This document shows, one piece after another, positions 36,987 through 45,431 of a DNA stretch of 64,000 nt. A program made the position numbers and the translations under genes. The stretch comes from Pinibacter sp031553495 (GTDB taxonomy: Bacteria > Bacteroidota > Bacteroidia > Chitinophagales > Chitinophagaceae). Positions within the stretch are counted from its first letter, which is position 1, and every line of letters begins with the position of its first letter. The stretch is from contig JAVBLN010000042.1 of NCBI GenBank assembly GCA_031553495.1, positions 38,747 to 102,746 on the forward strand. Reading direction: 5' to 3'. A model generated the notes under the pieces. The model saw only the letters and a program-made list of their open reading frames with translations. It was not told where the DNA came from and searched no databases.

Positions 36987-37619
36987 CTATTTTGAAAGAA
37001 ATATTACACCATATAGTAATGCTATTCCAAAGCCAACGAGTATGGTGCCGGATATTTTGTTGATGATTGAGATGTTGTGTAATGTGAGGCGTTCGCGCAG
37101 TTTGCCGGCCAGCAATACTTTTGCAACATCTGCCAGCATATTAAGCAGCATGCAGGTGGAAAATATTATGATACGATGCTCTAAAGAATGTGTAAGAGAA
37201 AATGCTGTGGCATTTATTAACCAAAACAGGATAACGCTGGGGTTTAACGTATTAATGATGAAACCAGACAATGCGATCTTTAAAAAATCACGTTTGCTTA
37301 AGCCAGTATCTACTCCGGGCGCCTTTTGCTTAACAGTTACTTTTTTAAAAAACACGTAGAATAATCCCAAGCCTACTAAAAAAAGGCTTCCTCCAAAACC
37401 AATTGCCCGTTTAAATTCAAGAAGCCTGCCAACGAGTTCCGAGAAAACATTACTTAAAAAGATAAGAAGCAGATCGCTGAACCATACCCCTGCTATAAAG
37501 CTAAATCCGCCTTCCTTTCCATTGTTAAGGCTTTGCTTAATAACAGTGAAAATTACAGGTCCTACCGACATAGCCAGCACCAACCCTAATGCAAGTCCTT
37601 TCAAAAGCGCTTCCGTCAT
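36987..37619 (-). CDS. LysE/RhtB-family amino-acid exporter
   Basis: 210 residues from the ATG at 37619; an upstream TTG would add four residues. Six hydrophobic helices. N-terminal LALGLVLAMSVGPVIFTVIKQSL with the family GP and the helix GGFSFIAGVWFSDLLLIFLS. NTLNPSVILFWL is the second conserved element. Exports an unknown amino acid or small metabolite. Confidence 0.85.
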   Translation of the reverse strand: MTEALLKGLALGLVLAMSVGPVIFTVIKQSLNNGKEGGFSFIAGVWFSDLLLIFLSNVFSELVGRLLEFKRAIGFGGSLFLVGLGLFYVFFKKVTVKQKAPGVDTGLSKRDFLKIALSGFIINTLNPSVILFWLINATAFSLTHSLEHRIIIFSTCMLLNMLADVAKVLLAGKLRERLTLHNISIINKISGTILVGFGIALLYGVIFLSK

Positions 37620-37713
37620 GGAACGAACCAATTGTGATTAAAACATTAAAAATACATAAGCAAAACGAAAAGCGCCTTGTTTTATATAAAGCTTTGTAAA
37701 GTATGTGTAACAA

Positions 37714-39240
37714 TCAACAAATCTGTTGTTGCAGAAATTCTTCCCAATCCTTCAGCATTTTTCCTTTCAGCACACGGGGAAACTTGTGTTGTCCGCCTTC
37801 TTTCCCTTTCATTCGCATAAAAGACAAGAAAGAGGATTCGGGCAATACTTTTACCGTTACTTCTTTCAATGCGCTTAATCTTTCCGTTGCATAATCGTCA
37901 TTTATTTCCTTGAGTACCGTGTCAATTTTCTGCGCCAGTTCCTGCTCATTGGTCTTATCGTTGCAGGCTAGGTACCAGTTATGGGCAAAGAGATTTCCGT
38001 GGGGCACGCCGGTTACGGTAAATTCGGGTATGCAAAGATTCATTTCCTGGCTTACATGCTGCACAGCTTTCGTCATGTTTTCCACACTAAGATGCTCGCC
38101 CACCAGGCTGAGGAAGTGTTTGGTGCGACCGGTTATTATTATTTCGCACCGGGCTTTGTTTACAAAACGTATAGTGTCGCCAATCAGGTAACGCCATGCG
38201 CCGGCGCCTGTGCTTAAGAGCAATGCATAATCCCTCCCCTCCTCCACTTCGTGAATCATTAAAACTTCCGGCTTTTCTACCATATTTCCTTCGTGGTCGA
38301 AGTTGGCATCATTAAATGGAACAAATTCTAAAAAAAGATGTTCATTTGTTACCAGCCTCATTCCCTTTGCCTTTGGCCCGTCCTGGTAGGCTATAAAGCC
38401 TTCTGAGGCCAGGTAGGTTTCTACATAAGTGATTGGTCTGCCCAATAATTTTTCAAATCCTTTTTTGTAAGGTTCAAATGATACGCCGCCATGCAGAAAG
38501 AATGACAGGTTAGGCCATATATCATGAATATTACTCAATTGATACCGCTGTATGATCCTTTCCAGGCACATTTGAATCCATGCGGGCACACCGGTAAGAT
38601 AACCGATATCCCAGTTAGGTGCCTGTTCTACAATATCTTCAAGTTTTTTATTCCAGTCTTTTTCTTTTGCTATTCTTTTACCCGGTTTGTAAAATGGTGT
38701 AAACCAAAAAGGCATTCGTTTGGCGGTTATGCCGCTCAGGTCTCCGGCAAAATATCCTGAACCTTTTTGCAGGTCGGTGGTGCCGCCCAGCAGCAAGCCG
38801 GCTTTGCCAATGGCTTTCACGGGTATTTCCTGGTAGTTGCGTAAAGAAATTACCAGTTTGATCATTGTATTGAGATTACCCCTTAGTAAATCGGGAGTAA
38901 TGGGAATATACTTACTGGCCGATTCTGACGTGCCTGATGAAAGCGCATAATACTTTATTTTGCCGGGCCAGCATATATCTGAATTCCCTTCGAGCGTTTT
39001 ATGCCAAAACTCGTCGTATATTTTATTATAATTATATGTAGGAACTAATTCCTGAAATCTTTTCTCAGGATGAGGACTTAGCAATATTTCATCAAAACGG
39101 AACTGCTGACCGAATTCTGTAAACCGTGCTTTTTTTAAAAGTTTCGTAAGTACACGCAATTGCTCCCTCTTTGGAGACCTGTGCGGTAAGTTGAACGCTT
39201 TGGATACTGATTTAGGGAATGATATATCAATTAATGCCAT
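37714..39240 (-). CDS. GH3-family acyl-adenylating protein
   Basis: 508 residues. Homologous to plant GH3/JAR1 acyl-acid-amido synthetases (ANL superfamily). Motif ALSSGTSESASKYIPIT (about 104-120) is the nucleotide-binding motif I, YLASEGFIAYQ near 296 is motif II, and LLLSTGAGAWRYLIGDTIRF carries motif III with the conserved Tyr and Asp. Such proteins occur throughout Bacteroidota. The substrate is unknown. Confidence 0.85.
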   Translation of the reverse strand: MALIDISFPKSVSKAFNLPHRSPKREQLRVLTKLLKKARFTEFGQQFRFDEILLSPHPEKRFQELVPTYNYNKIYDEFWHKTLEGNSDICWPGKIKYYALSSGTSESASKYIPITPDLLRGNLNTMIKLVISLRNYQEIPVKAIGKAGLLLGGTTDLQKGSGYFAGDLSGITAKRMPFWFTPFYKPGKRIAKEKDWNKKLEDIVEQAPNWDIGYLTGVPAWIQMCLERIIQRYQLSNIHDIWPNLSFFLHGGVSFEPYKKGFEKLLGRPITYVETYLASEGFIAYQDGPKAKGMRLVTNEHLFLEFVPFNDANFDHEGNMVEKPEVLMIHEVEEGRDYALLLSTGAGAWRYLIGDTIRFVNKARCEIIITGRTKHFLSLVGEHLSVENMTKAVQHVSQEMNLCIPEFTVTGVPHGNLFAHNWYLACNDKTNEQELAQKIDTVLKEINDDYATERLSALKEVTVKVLPESSFLSFMRMKGKEGGQHKFPRVLKGKMLKDWEEFLQQQIC

Positions 39241-39267
39241 TAAACAAGCAATTCATTTGATGAAATT

Positions 39268-39275
39268 CAAAATTA
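39268..39275 (-). promoter_or_regulatory. -7 element TAATTTTG for the GH3-family gene
   Basis: Exact TAnnTTTG match 27 bases before the ATG. A second match, TACTTTTG, lies at 39287-39294. Confidence 0.4.
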
Positions 39276-39394
39276 CGATTTGCAACCAAAAGTAAATTAT
39301 AAATATTTACTGAGTTTTTAACAGATTGATAGCTGTTAGAGTTGTTTGCAATAGTTTCTTTTAACTCAACTTTTGCAGTATATCTTTTTTTACA

Positions 39395-39465
39395 GCTCAA
39401 TAGATATTCAACCGATGAACGGAGCGTCGCAACCAAGGCTCCATCAGGGTTCTACCGCCGGTCTC
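39395..39465 (-). repeat. R70 copy 17 (type B)
   Basis: Middle GTTGCGACGCTCCGTTCATC on the minus strand. With copy 18 it brackets suhB, here with outer ends facing the gene. Confidence 0.85.
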
Positions 39466-39534
39466 ATAATTATCACTTTCAATAGCTTACTGCAAGAATT
39501 TTATAAACCCTGGTTCAAACAGCTATCACTATGC

Positions 39535-39542
39535 TATCTTTG
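39535..39542 (+). promoter_or_regulatory. -7 element TATCTTTG, leaderless start of suhB
   Basis: Exact TAnnTTTG match with only four bases (CGGC) before the ATG. Confidence 0.65.
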
Positions 39543-39546
39543 CGGC

Positions 39547-40338
39547 ATGATAAAACAGACTTTACTCGAAGCCGCAAATGCCGGAGCCGCAGAGCTTAAG
39601 CGCTTTTTTAACAGGAAAAACCTCGTAATTCATAATAAAGAGGGTGTAAATAATCTTGTAACTGAAGCCGATCATGCATCTGAAAAGGCAATTATAGAGG
39701 TGATCAGGAAAACCTATCCGGGTCATTTCATACTGAGTGAAGAGTCGGGCGCAATGGAGCAGGATTCGGAATACAAATGGATCATCGACCCGATTGACGG
39801 CACCATCAATTTTGCAAATGGCCTTCCTATTTGTTGCGTGAGTATTGGATTGGAAAAAGATGGCGAAATAATTCTGGGTGTGGTTTACAATCCTATAATG
39901 AATGAATTTTTCTTTGCCGAAAAAGGGAAAGGCGCATTTTTAAATGATGAGCGCATTTTTGTAAGTCAGCAAAATTCTGTGGAAAAATCTTGTTTGGTTA
40001 CCGGTTTTCCATACACCTATCTCGATATACCCAACGGCCCGCTTCAATGCTTTGAGCGATTTGTAAGAAAAGGAATTGCCCTTCGCCGTTTGGGAGCCGC
40101 CGCCATAGATCTTTGCTGGGTGGCCGCCGGCCGCTTCGATGGGTTTTATGAACACAAACTAAATGCCTGGGATAGCGCTGCCGGTTTTCTACTGGTGGAA
40201 GAGGCCGGTGGAAAAGTTACCGATTTCAGCGGCAACCGCTACTCGCCTTATCAGCCAGGCATTTTGGCCTCCAATGGCATTATTCACGACGAATTAAGAG
40301 CCTGGGTGAACGGGGAAATAGTTGAAAGCGCTGTATGA
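39547..40338 (+). CDS. suhB: Inositol-1-monophosphatase family protein (SuhB-like)
   Basis: 263 residues from the ATG at 39547. A longer in-frame stretch upstream runs through R70 copy 17 and is spurious. Metal-binding motifs: the Glu pair in LSEESG, DPIDGTINFANGLP and the C-terminal WDSAAGFLLVEEAGG. Mg-dependent phosphatase of inositol phosphate or related sugar phosphates. The promoter element TATCTTTG ends four bases before the ATG. Confidence 0.9.
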   Translation: MIKQTLLEAANAGAAELKRFFNRKNLVIHNKEGVNNLVTEADHASEKAIIEVIRKTYPGHFILSEESGAMEQDSEYKWIIDPIDGTINFANGLPICCVSIGLEKDGEIILGVVYNPIMNEFFFAEKGKGAFLNDERIFVSQQNSVEKSCLVTGFPYTYLDIPNGPLQCFERFVRKGIALRRLGAAAIDLCWVAAGRFDGFYEHKLNAWDSAAGFLLVEEAGGKVTDFSGNRYSPYQPGILASNGIIHDELRAWVNGEIVESAV

Positions 40339-40396
40339 GCGTATTGTAAACGAAAACAAAAGCATTCAATAAAAAGGAAGTTGGAATGAATTATGG

Positions 40397-40466
40397 GGCC
40401 GACGGTTGATCCCCTGATTGGGCTCCGGTTGCGACGCTCCGTTCAACTGTGGTAATGCTATTGAGC
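40397..40466 (+). repeat. R70 copy 18 (type B)
   Basis: First part GATCCCCTGATTGGGCTCCG, middle GTTGCGACGCTCCGTTCAAC, intact second direct repeat. Confidence 0.85.
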
Positions 40467-40498
40467 GTGTTAAGCTACGCCAGGTAATTGCTCTCAAA

Positions 40499-40556
40499 AG
40501 CACAACACACACAAGGATCACTGAGTTGCCATCAGTTCTTGTGTGTGTGTTGCGCT
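40499..40556. repeat. Inverted repeat in a convergent gap
   Basis: AGCACAACACACACAAG and CTTGTGTGTGTGTTGCGCT pair with a 22-base loop, between suhB and carB. It could stop transcription from both sides but has no T-run. Confidence 0.5.
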
Positions 40557-40573
40557 TCTATTGTTCTAATTTT

Positions 40574-40600
40574 TCTCTCCACTGCCCACTACCTACTTAA
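40574..40600 (-). repeat. Heptads overlapping the carB stop codon
   Basis: On the minus strand AGTAGGTAGTGGGCAGTGG: the stop TAG is part of the heptad pattern. Confidence 0.75.
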
Positions 40601-43414
40601 ATACATGCTTCTATCCTTATACAACTGGCGGAAGTACGGATCCTTAAGATCTTTAATGAAACGAATGGCTTCACCGGTGCTTTTCATTTCGGGGCCTAGC
40701 TCTTTATTTACACCCGGAAATTTATTGAAACTGAATACCGGCTCTTTAATAGCAAAGCCCTGCAATTTCTTTTCAAAATCGAAATCTTTCAGCGTGTGTG
40801 TTCCCAACATTATTTTAGTGGCAATGTTGAGATACGGGATTTCGTATGCTTTAGCAATGAAAGGCGTAGTGCGTGATGCACGCGGATTAGCTTCTATCAC
40901 ATACACCTTGTTATTCTTAATTGCATATTGAATATTAATAAGGCCTTTTATGTTCAGCGCTCTTGCAATTTTTTCCGCATAATATTCCATTGTGGTCACA
41001 ATCATTGGCGACAGGTTGAAGGCAGGCAGCACGGCATTACTGTCTCCACTATGTATGCCCGCGGGCTCAATATGTTCCATCACACCCATTACGTGAAAGT
41101 TCTCTCCGTCGAAAATAGCGTCAATTTCCGCTTCCTGGCAACGGTCAAGGAAATGGTCGATCAGTATTTTATTTCCCGGAATATGTTTCAGCAGGCTGAT
41201 CACGGCTTTTTCAACTTCTTCATCGTTGATCACAATGCGCATTCTTTGTCCGCCCAATACATAACTCGGACGCACCAGCACAGGATACCCAACTTTATTA
41301 GCCACTTCTACCGCTTCATCCACTGTGTAGGCGGTGCCATACTGCGGATAAGGAATGTCAAGTTCTTTCAACATGTCGCTAAAGCGGCCACGGTCTTCGG
41401 CAATGTCCATATCATCAAACGAAGTGCCTATAATATTGATGCCTTTTTCAGTTAGCCTCTTTGAAAGTTTCAATGCGGTTTGTCCGCCGAGTTGTACTAT
41501 TACGCCATCCGGCTTTTCATGTTCCATAATTTCCCATAAATGTTCCCAATATACCGGCTCGAAGTAAAGTTTATCCGCTACGTCGAAATCTGTAGATACC
41601 GTTTCAGGATTGCAGTTTACCATAATAGCTTCATAACCACATTCTTTAATGGCCAGCAATCCGTGTACACAGCAGTAGTCAAACTCAATGCCCTGGCCTA
41701 TTCTGTTTGGCCCGGAGCCTAGCACTACTATTTTTTTCTTATCGCTTACCACACTTTCATTTCTTCCGCCATTTTCAAAAGTGGAATAGAAGTATGGTGT
41801 TTTCGCTTCAAACTCGGCACTGCAGGTGTCCACCATTTTAAACACTCTTGTAATACCAAGCTTTTTCCGAAGCTCATATACTTCTTCTTCCGTACCGTCG
41901 TTCATTATGCGGCAAAGCTGTTCATCGCTAAAGCCATTGAACTTGGCTTCACGCAATAACTCTACAGGAAGTGTGTTCAGTTTATATTTAGCAATCTGTT
42001 TTTCAATATTGCAGATCTTTTCTATTTCATAAATAAACCAGCGATCTATACCATGCGTTGCTTTGGAAATGGTATTTACGCTCACACCCAGCATCAACGC
42101 GTCCTTAATGCGGAAAATGCGATCCCATTTCGGCTTTTTCAAATATTCTATCAATTCTTCAGCATGCATCTGGCTTTTGCCATAATAGCCCAGGCCAACA
42201 GCATTGTTTTCAAGGCTTTGACAAGCTTTCTGAATGGCTTCCGTAAAGCTTCTGCCAATAGCCATTACCTCGCCCACGCTTTTCATTTGTAGTCCCAGCG
42301 TGTCCTTGGCGCCTTTGAACTTGTCAAAATTCCAGCGGGGAATTTTCACAATCACATAATCAAGCGCAGGTTCAAAATATGCTGAAGTTGTTTTAGTAAT
42401 CTGATTTTCCAGTTCATCAAGCGAATACCCGATAGCCAGCTTGGCAGCGATCTTCGCAATAGGATAACCAGTCGCTTTTGATGCGAGGGCAGAAGAGCGG
42501 CTCACACGCGGATTAATCTCGATGGCGATGATCTCTTCCGTTTCGGGATTCATGGCAAACTGCACATTGCAGCCGCCGGCAAAATTGCCAAGGTCGCGCA
42601 TCATGCCGATGGCGGTATTACGCATCAGTTGAAAAGCGGTATCACTCAGTGTCATAGCGGGCGCCACGGTTATGGAGTCGCCGGTATGAACACCCATCGG
42701 GTCAAAATTTTCAACAGTACATATAATTACTACATTATTATTCGCGTCGCGCAGCAGTTCCAGCTCAAATTCTTTCCAGCCCAATACAGCTTGTTCCACA
42801 AGCACTTCGTGAATGGGTGAAGCCTGTAAACCCCTGTTCAACGCTTCATCAAGATCTTCTTTATCGTGTACAAAACCGCCACCAGTGCCACCTAAAGTAA
42901 ACGATGGGCGGATAACCAGCGGAAAACCAATTTCCTGCGCAAATTCTTTTCCTTCCAGGAAAGAGTTGGCTGTTTTGGCCTTAGCCACATTTACGCCCAA
43001 TTCAATCATCCACTGGCGGAAAAGTTCACGATCCTCAGCTTTGTCAATCGCTTTAATATCCACCCCTATCAGGCGCACATTAAATTTTTTCCAAAGTCCA
43101 AGATCCTCCACTTCTTTACACAAGTTAAGCGCGGTTTGCCCGCCCATAGTAGGCAGAACCGCATCTATCTGGTTTTCTTCCAGTATCTGCTCAATGCTTT
43201 CAGCAGTAAGGGGTAAAAGGTACACCCTGTCGGCCATCATAGGGTCTGTCATAATGGTAGCCGGGTTGCTGTTAATAAGAATAACTTTTACTCCTTCTTC
43301 ACGTAAACTGCGTGCGGCCTGGGTTCCGGAATAATCAAACTCGCAAGCCTGACCAATAATAATAGGACCCGAACCGATAATAAGTACTGATTTAATAGAT
43401 GTTTCTCTTGGCAT
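40589..43414 (-). CDS. carB: Carbamoyl-phosphate synthase large subunit
   Basis: 941 residues from the ATG at 43414 (MPRETSIKSVLIIGSGPIII); an ATG eight codons earlier overlaps the promoter. Makes carbamoyl phosphate for pyrimidines and arginine. Two ATP-grasp halves: GQACEFDYSGTQAARSL opens the first, RIGQGIEFDYCCVHGLLAI opens the second. The C-terminal MGS-like allosteric domain of the about 1070-residue enterobacterial protein is absent, as is usual in Bacteroidota, so this is not a truncation. No carA nearby. Confidence 0.95.
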   Translation of the reverse strand: MPRETSIKSVLIIGSGPIIIGQACEFDYSGTQAARSLREEGVKVILINSNPATIMTDPMMADRVYLLPLTAESIEQILEENQIDAVLPTMGGQTALNLCKEVEDLGLWKKFNVRLIGVDIKAIDKAEDRELFRQWMIELGVNVAKAKTANSFLEGKEFAQEIGFPLVIRPSFTLGGTGGGFVHDKEDLDEALNRGLQASPIHEVLVEQAVLGWKEFELELLRDANNNVVIICTVENFDPMGVHTGDSITVAPAMTLSDTAFQLMRNTAIGMMRDLGNFAGGCNVQFAMNPETEEIIAIEINPRVSRSSALASKATGYPIAKIAAKLAIGYSLDELENQITKTTSAYFEPALDYVIVKIPRWNFDKFKGAKDTLGLQMKSVGEVMAIGRSFTEAIQKACQSLENNAVGLGYYGKSQMHAEELIEYLKKPKWDRIFRIKDALMLGVSVNTISKATHGIDRWFIYEIEKICNIEKQIAKYKLNTLPVELLREAKFNGFSDEQLCRIMNDGTEEEVYELRKKLGITRVFKMVDTCSAEFEAKTPYFYSTFENGGRNESVVSDKKKIVVLGSGPNRIGQGIEFDYCCVHGLLAIKECGYEAIMVNCNPETVSTDFDVADKLYFEPVYWEHLWEIMEHEKPDGVIVQLGGQTALKLSKRLTEKGINIIGTSFDDMDIAEDRGRFSDMLKELDIPYPQYGTAYTVDEAVEVANKVGYPVLVRPSYVLGGQRMRIVINDEEVEKAVISLLKHIPGNKILIDHFLDRCQEAEIDAIFDGENFHVMGVMEHIEPAGIHSGDSNAVLPAFNLSPMIVTTMEYYAEKIARALNIKGLINIQYAIKNNKVYVIEANPRASRTTPFIAKAYEIPYLNIATKIMLGTHTLKDFDFEKKLQGFAIKEPVFSFNKFPGVNKELGPEMKSTGEAIRFIKDLKDPYFRQLYKDRSMYLSR

Positions 43415-43435
43415 GGTAGGAAAAAATAAATTGTG

Positions 43436-43443
43436 CAAAAGTA
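43436..43443 (-). promoter_or_regulatory. -7 element TACTTTTG for carB
   Basis: Exact TAnnTTTG match 21 bases before the chosen ATG. Confidence 0.5.
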
Positions 43444-43484
43444 CGTTAGTGAAAACTATTTTTGGCCTAAACGAGGGATTTTTT

Positions 43485-43500
43485 TTGGCGCCAGCGGTAG
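43485..43500 (+). repeat. Isolated R70 outer-end fragment
   Basis: T-tract followed by GGCGCCAGCGGTAG, then directly heptads. Mirror image of the arrangement at 25230-25380. Confidence 0.7.
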
Positions 43501-43635
43501 ATTTGAGATCTGAGATTTGAAATGCTTTAGATCTGATTTCTCTTTTCTGACTTCTTACTTCTTATTTCGATAATGCTTGCCTGTACTGAAACACCGGCAA
43601 CCGGCAACCTGAGACCTGCAACCTGTAACTTGCAG
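43500..43635. repeat. Heptad array, two families
   Basis: GATTTGA/GATCTGA units at the left, then ACCGGCA, ACCTGAG, ACCTGCA, ACCTGTA, ACTTGCA units in strict register up to R70 copy 19. Confidence 0.85.
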
Positions 43636-43637
43636 CC

Positions 43638-43710
43638 CGTCCCATAGAATTCCAACCGTACAAGTGAGTGACACAACCGAAGCCCAATAGTAGCACTATC
43701 GCCGGTTCCC
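43638..43710 (-). repeat. R70 copy 19
   Basis: Type A, outer end with T-tract facing the 3' end of kdsB. Confidence 0.9.
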
Positions 43711-43743
43711 AAAAAAATCACTGCACATTTTTATGCTATGCAA

Positions 43744-44487
43744 TTATTTCTTCTCCAATAAAGATGCTGCTTTATCAAGATCCTGGGGAGTATCAATTTC
43801 AACGCCCATATAGTCAACCACTACCATTTTCATGGGAACGCCGTGTTCCAGGTAGCGCAGGCATTCTACTTTTTCAACCGCCTCCAGGGGAGCTACCGGC
43901 CAGTTGGTAAAATTTAAAAGCGCCTGTTTGCGAAACGCGTACACGCCAATATGTTCATAATAAGGAACCGGTCTTTCTTTACTTCTTGGGTATGGAATTA
44001 CACTTCTGCTGAAGAAAAGCGCATTCATATTCAAATCTACCGCCACTTTCACATAATTAGGATCATCAATATATTGCTGCTCCGTTAGCACCTGCATCAT
44101 GGAGGCCACCTGAACCTGGGCGCCGGCTTCGCCTTCAAATACTTCAAGCAATTTTTGCAGAGGCTCTTTTTTCACAAAAGGAGTATCGCCCTGCACATTT
44201 AGCACAATATCCACATCTAAATGCGCCGCGGCTTCGGCAATTCGGTCGCTGCCGCTTTCATGATACTTTTTGCTCATAATGGCATTTCCGCCATTTGAAG
44301 TGATTTCTTCAAAAATAATATCGCTGTCTGTAACCACTACCACCTGGTCGAAAAGTCCGGTGGCGAGTGTGTTGTCATAAGTATGTCGAATAATGGTTTT
44401 GCTGCCCAGCATCTGCATCAATTTTCCCGGAAAACGGGTGGCAGCATAGCGGGCCGGTATCATAGCAACAATGCGGTTTTCCTGCAT
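43744..44487 (-). CDS. kdsB: 3-deoxy-manno-octulosonate cytidylyltransferase
   Basis: 247 residues, normal length. Activates Kdo as CMP-Kdo for lipopolysaccharide. The nucleotide-binding start IPARYAATRFPGKLM, VVVVTDSD, SGSDRIAEAA, NVQGDTPFV and the C-terminal GVEIDTPQDLD are all present. A promoter element TAGCTTTG lies 23 bases upstream. Confidence 0.95.
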   Translation of the reverse strand: MQENRIVAMIPARYAATRFPGKLMQMLGSKTIIRHTYDNTLATGLFDQVVVVTDSDIIFEEITSNGGNAIMSKKYHESGSDRIAEAAAHLDVDIVLNVQGDTPFVKKEPLQKLLEVFEGEAGAQVQVASMMQVLTEQQYIDDPNYVKVAVDLNMNALFFSRSVIPYPRSKERPVPYYEHIGVYAFRKQALLNFTNWPVAPLEAVEKVECLRYLEHGVPMKMVVVDYMGVEIDTPQDLDKAASLLEKK

Positions 44488-44510
44488 GTGAAATTTATTT
44501 TAAGAATGTG

Positions 44511-44518
44511 CAAAGCTA
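44511..44518 (-). promoter_or_regulatory. -7 element TAGCTTTG for kdsB
   Basis: Exact TAnnTTTG match 23 bases before the ATG. Confidence 0.5.
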
Positions 44519-44561
44519 GGGGTTTTGAGTTGCAAGTTGCCGGTTGCCGGTTGCCGGTTTT
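44518..44561 (+). repeat. Heptad array GTTGCCG
   Basis: GTTGCAA, then three GTTGCCG units and GTTTTTT, directly behind the kdsB promoter. Confidence 0.85.
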
Positions 44562-44658
44562 TTGTGAATAGGCCGGTTTATTAAATTCATGTTTCCTTTT
44601 AATAATGAAGGTTTTGTTTTATACTTCACACGGCATAAAAATGTGCAATGTTCTTTTT

Positions 44659-44729
44659 GGATATCAACTGTTGTGCTACTATTAAACATCGTTGTGTCAC
44701 TCACTTGTACTGTTGTAATTCTATTCAGC
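44659..44729 (+). repeat. R70 copy 20
   Basis: Type A, followed by CATTCATGCACAAATTTATA (extension, 44738-44770). Confidence 0.9.
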
Positions 44730-44785
44730 AAAGGGAGGCATTCATGCACAAATTTATACTGCGTATAGTGCCAAATTTTGCATTA

Positions 44786-44825
44786 AAATACCGCCAACCG
44801 GTAACTGGTCACCGGCAACTATCTA
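44786..44825 (-). repeat. Heptads at the recX stop codon
   Basis: On the minus strand GTTGCCG, GTGACCA, GTTACCG, GTTGGCG units follow the TAG stop within 15 bases. Confidence 0.75.
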
Positions 44826-45292
44826 CACCTTTCTACCGCTTCATTTACCAAACTGCTCTCAAATCCTTTTTGCAACAGAAAGCTTTGCGTTTTTTTCATT
44901 TTTATGAAAATATTTTTTTCGCCTTTTAATGACCTCCATTTTTCCTCTGCCAGTTTTTTAAGCATTGCCGTGTATACTTCTTCTTCTATTGATGAAATGG
45001 CTTTTTTAATGCAATAGTCGCTTACGCCTTTTTGTTTTAGCTCATACTTTATTTTCACTTTGCCCCAATACTTCATTCTGAATTTGCCACCGGCATAAGC
45101 AATTGCATAACGTTCTTCATTCAGGTAGTTTTCTTCAATAAGCTGTGCTAAAATAATATCCACATCCTTTTTGTACAACCCATACCCATACAATTTTTCT
45201 TTTACCTCGCGATGGCTGCGTTCCTGGTAAGCACAATAATGTTTTACCTTTTGCAAAGCCTGTGCCGGAGTAAGTGTTTTTTCAAAAGCCAT
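44819..45292 (-). CDS. recX: RecX-family regulatory protein
   Basis: 157 residues, made of short three-helix repeats typical of RecX (KVKHYCAYQERSHREVKEKL, DIILAQLIEENYLNEERYAIAYAGGKFRMKYWGKVKIKYELKQKG). Inhibits or modulates RecA. recA is not adjacent. A TACATTTG element ends four bases before the ATG, so translation is probably leaderless. Confidence 0.85.
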   Translation of the reverse strand: MAFEKTLTPAQALQKVKHYCAYQERSHREVKEKLYGYGLYKKDVDIILAQLIEENYLNEERYAIAYAGGKFRMKYWGKVKIKYELKQKGVSDYCIKKAISSIEEEVYTAMLKKLAEEKWRSLKGEKNIFIKMKKTQSFLLQKGFESSLVNEAVERCR

Positions 45293-45296
45293 TGTG

Positions 45297-45304
45297 CAAA
45301 TGTA
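45297..45304 (-). promoter_or_regulatory. -7 element TACATTTG, leaderless start of recX
   Basis: Exact TAnnTTTG match with four bases (CACA) before the ATG. Confidence 0.65.
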
Positions 45305-45431
45305 GGCAGTTGTCTGAACTTGGATTTATCAGATTCCCGGATTCTGAATTACTGCTCAATTGATGTGCCGCGCAAGTTTTGAGCTTATGTGCTTTGTAGT
45401 GAAAAAACAATTTCACTGTTCCTGTGCCATA

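Larger units (their letters stand above)
39241..39546. other. Divergent gap with R70 copy 17 and two promoters
   Basis: No gene seen. Holds a -7 element for the GH3-family gene, R70 copy 17 and the suhB promoter. Confidence 0.7.
43415..43743. other. Gap with an R70 end fragment, heptads and R70 copy 19
   Basis: No gene seen. Promoter of carB, isolated R70 outer end (+), a 135-base heptad array of two families, and R70 copy 19 (-) beside kdsB. Confidence 0.75.
44488..44818. other. Gap with R70 copy 20 and two heptad arrays
   Basis: No gene seen. kdsB promoter, GTTGCCG heptads, R70 copy 20 with extension, then ACCGGTAACTGG-type heptads that end at the recX stop codon. Confidence 0.75.

Noticed and set aside
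39373..39546. N-terminal extension of the SuhB-like protein
   Set aside because: Runs through R70 copy 17; the promoter element at 39535-39542 lies just before the ATG at 39547.
40589..43414. carB truncated at its 3' end
   Set aside because: The missing C-terminal allosteric domain is normal for Bacteroidota CarB of about 940 residues.
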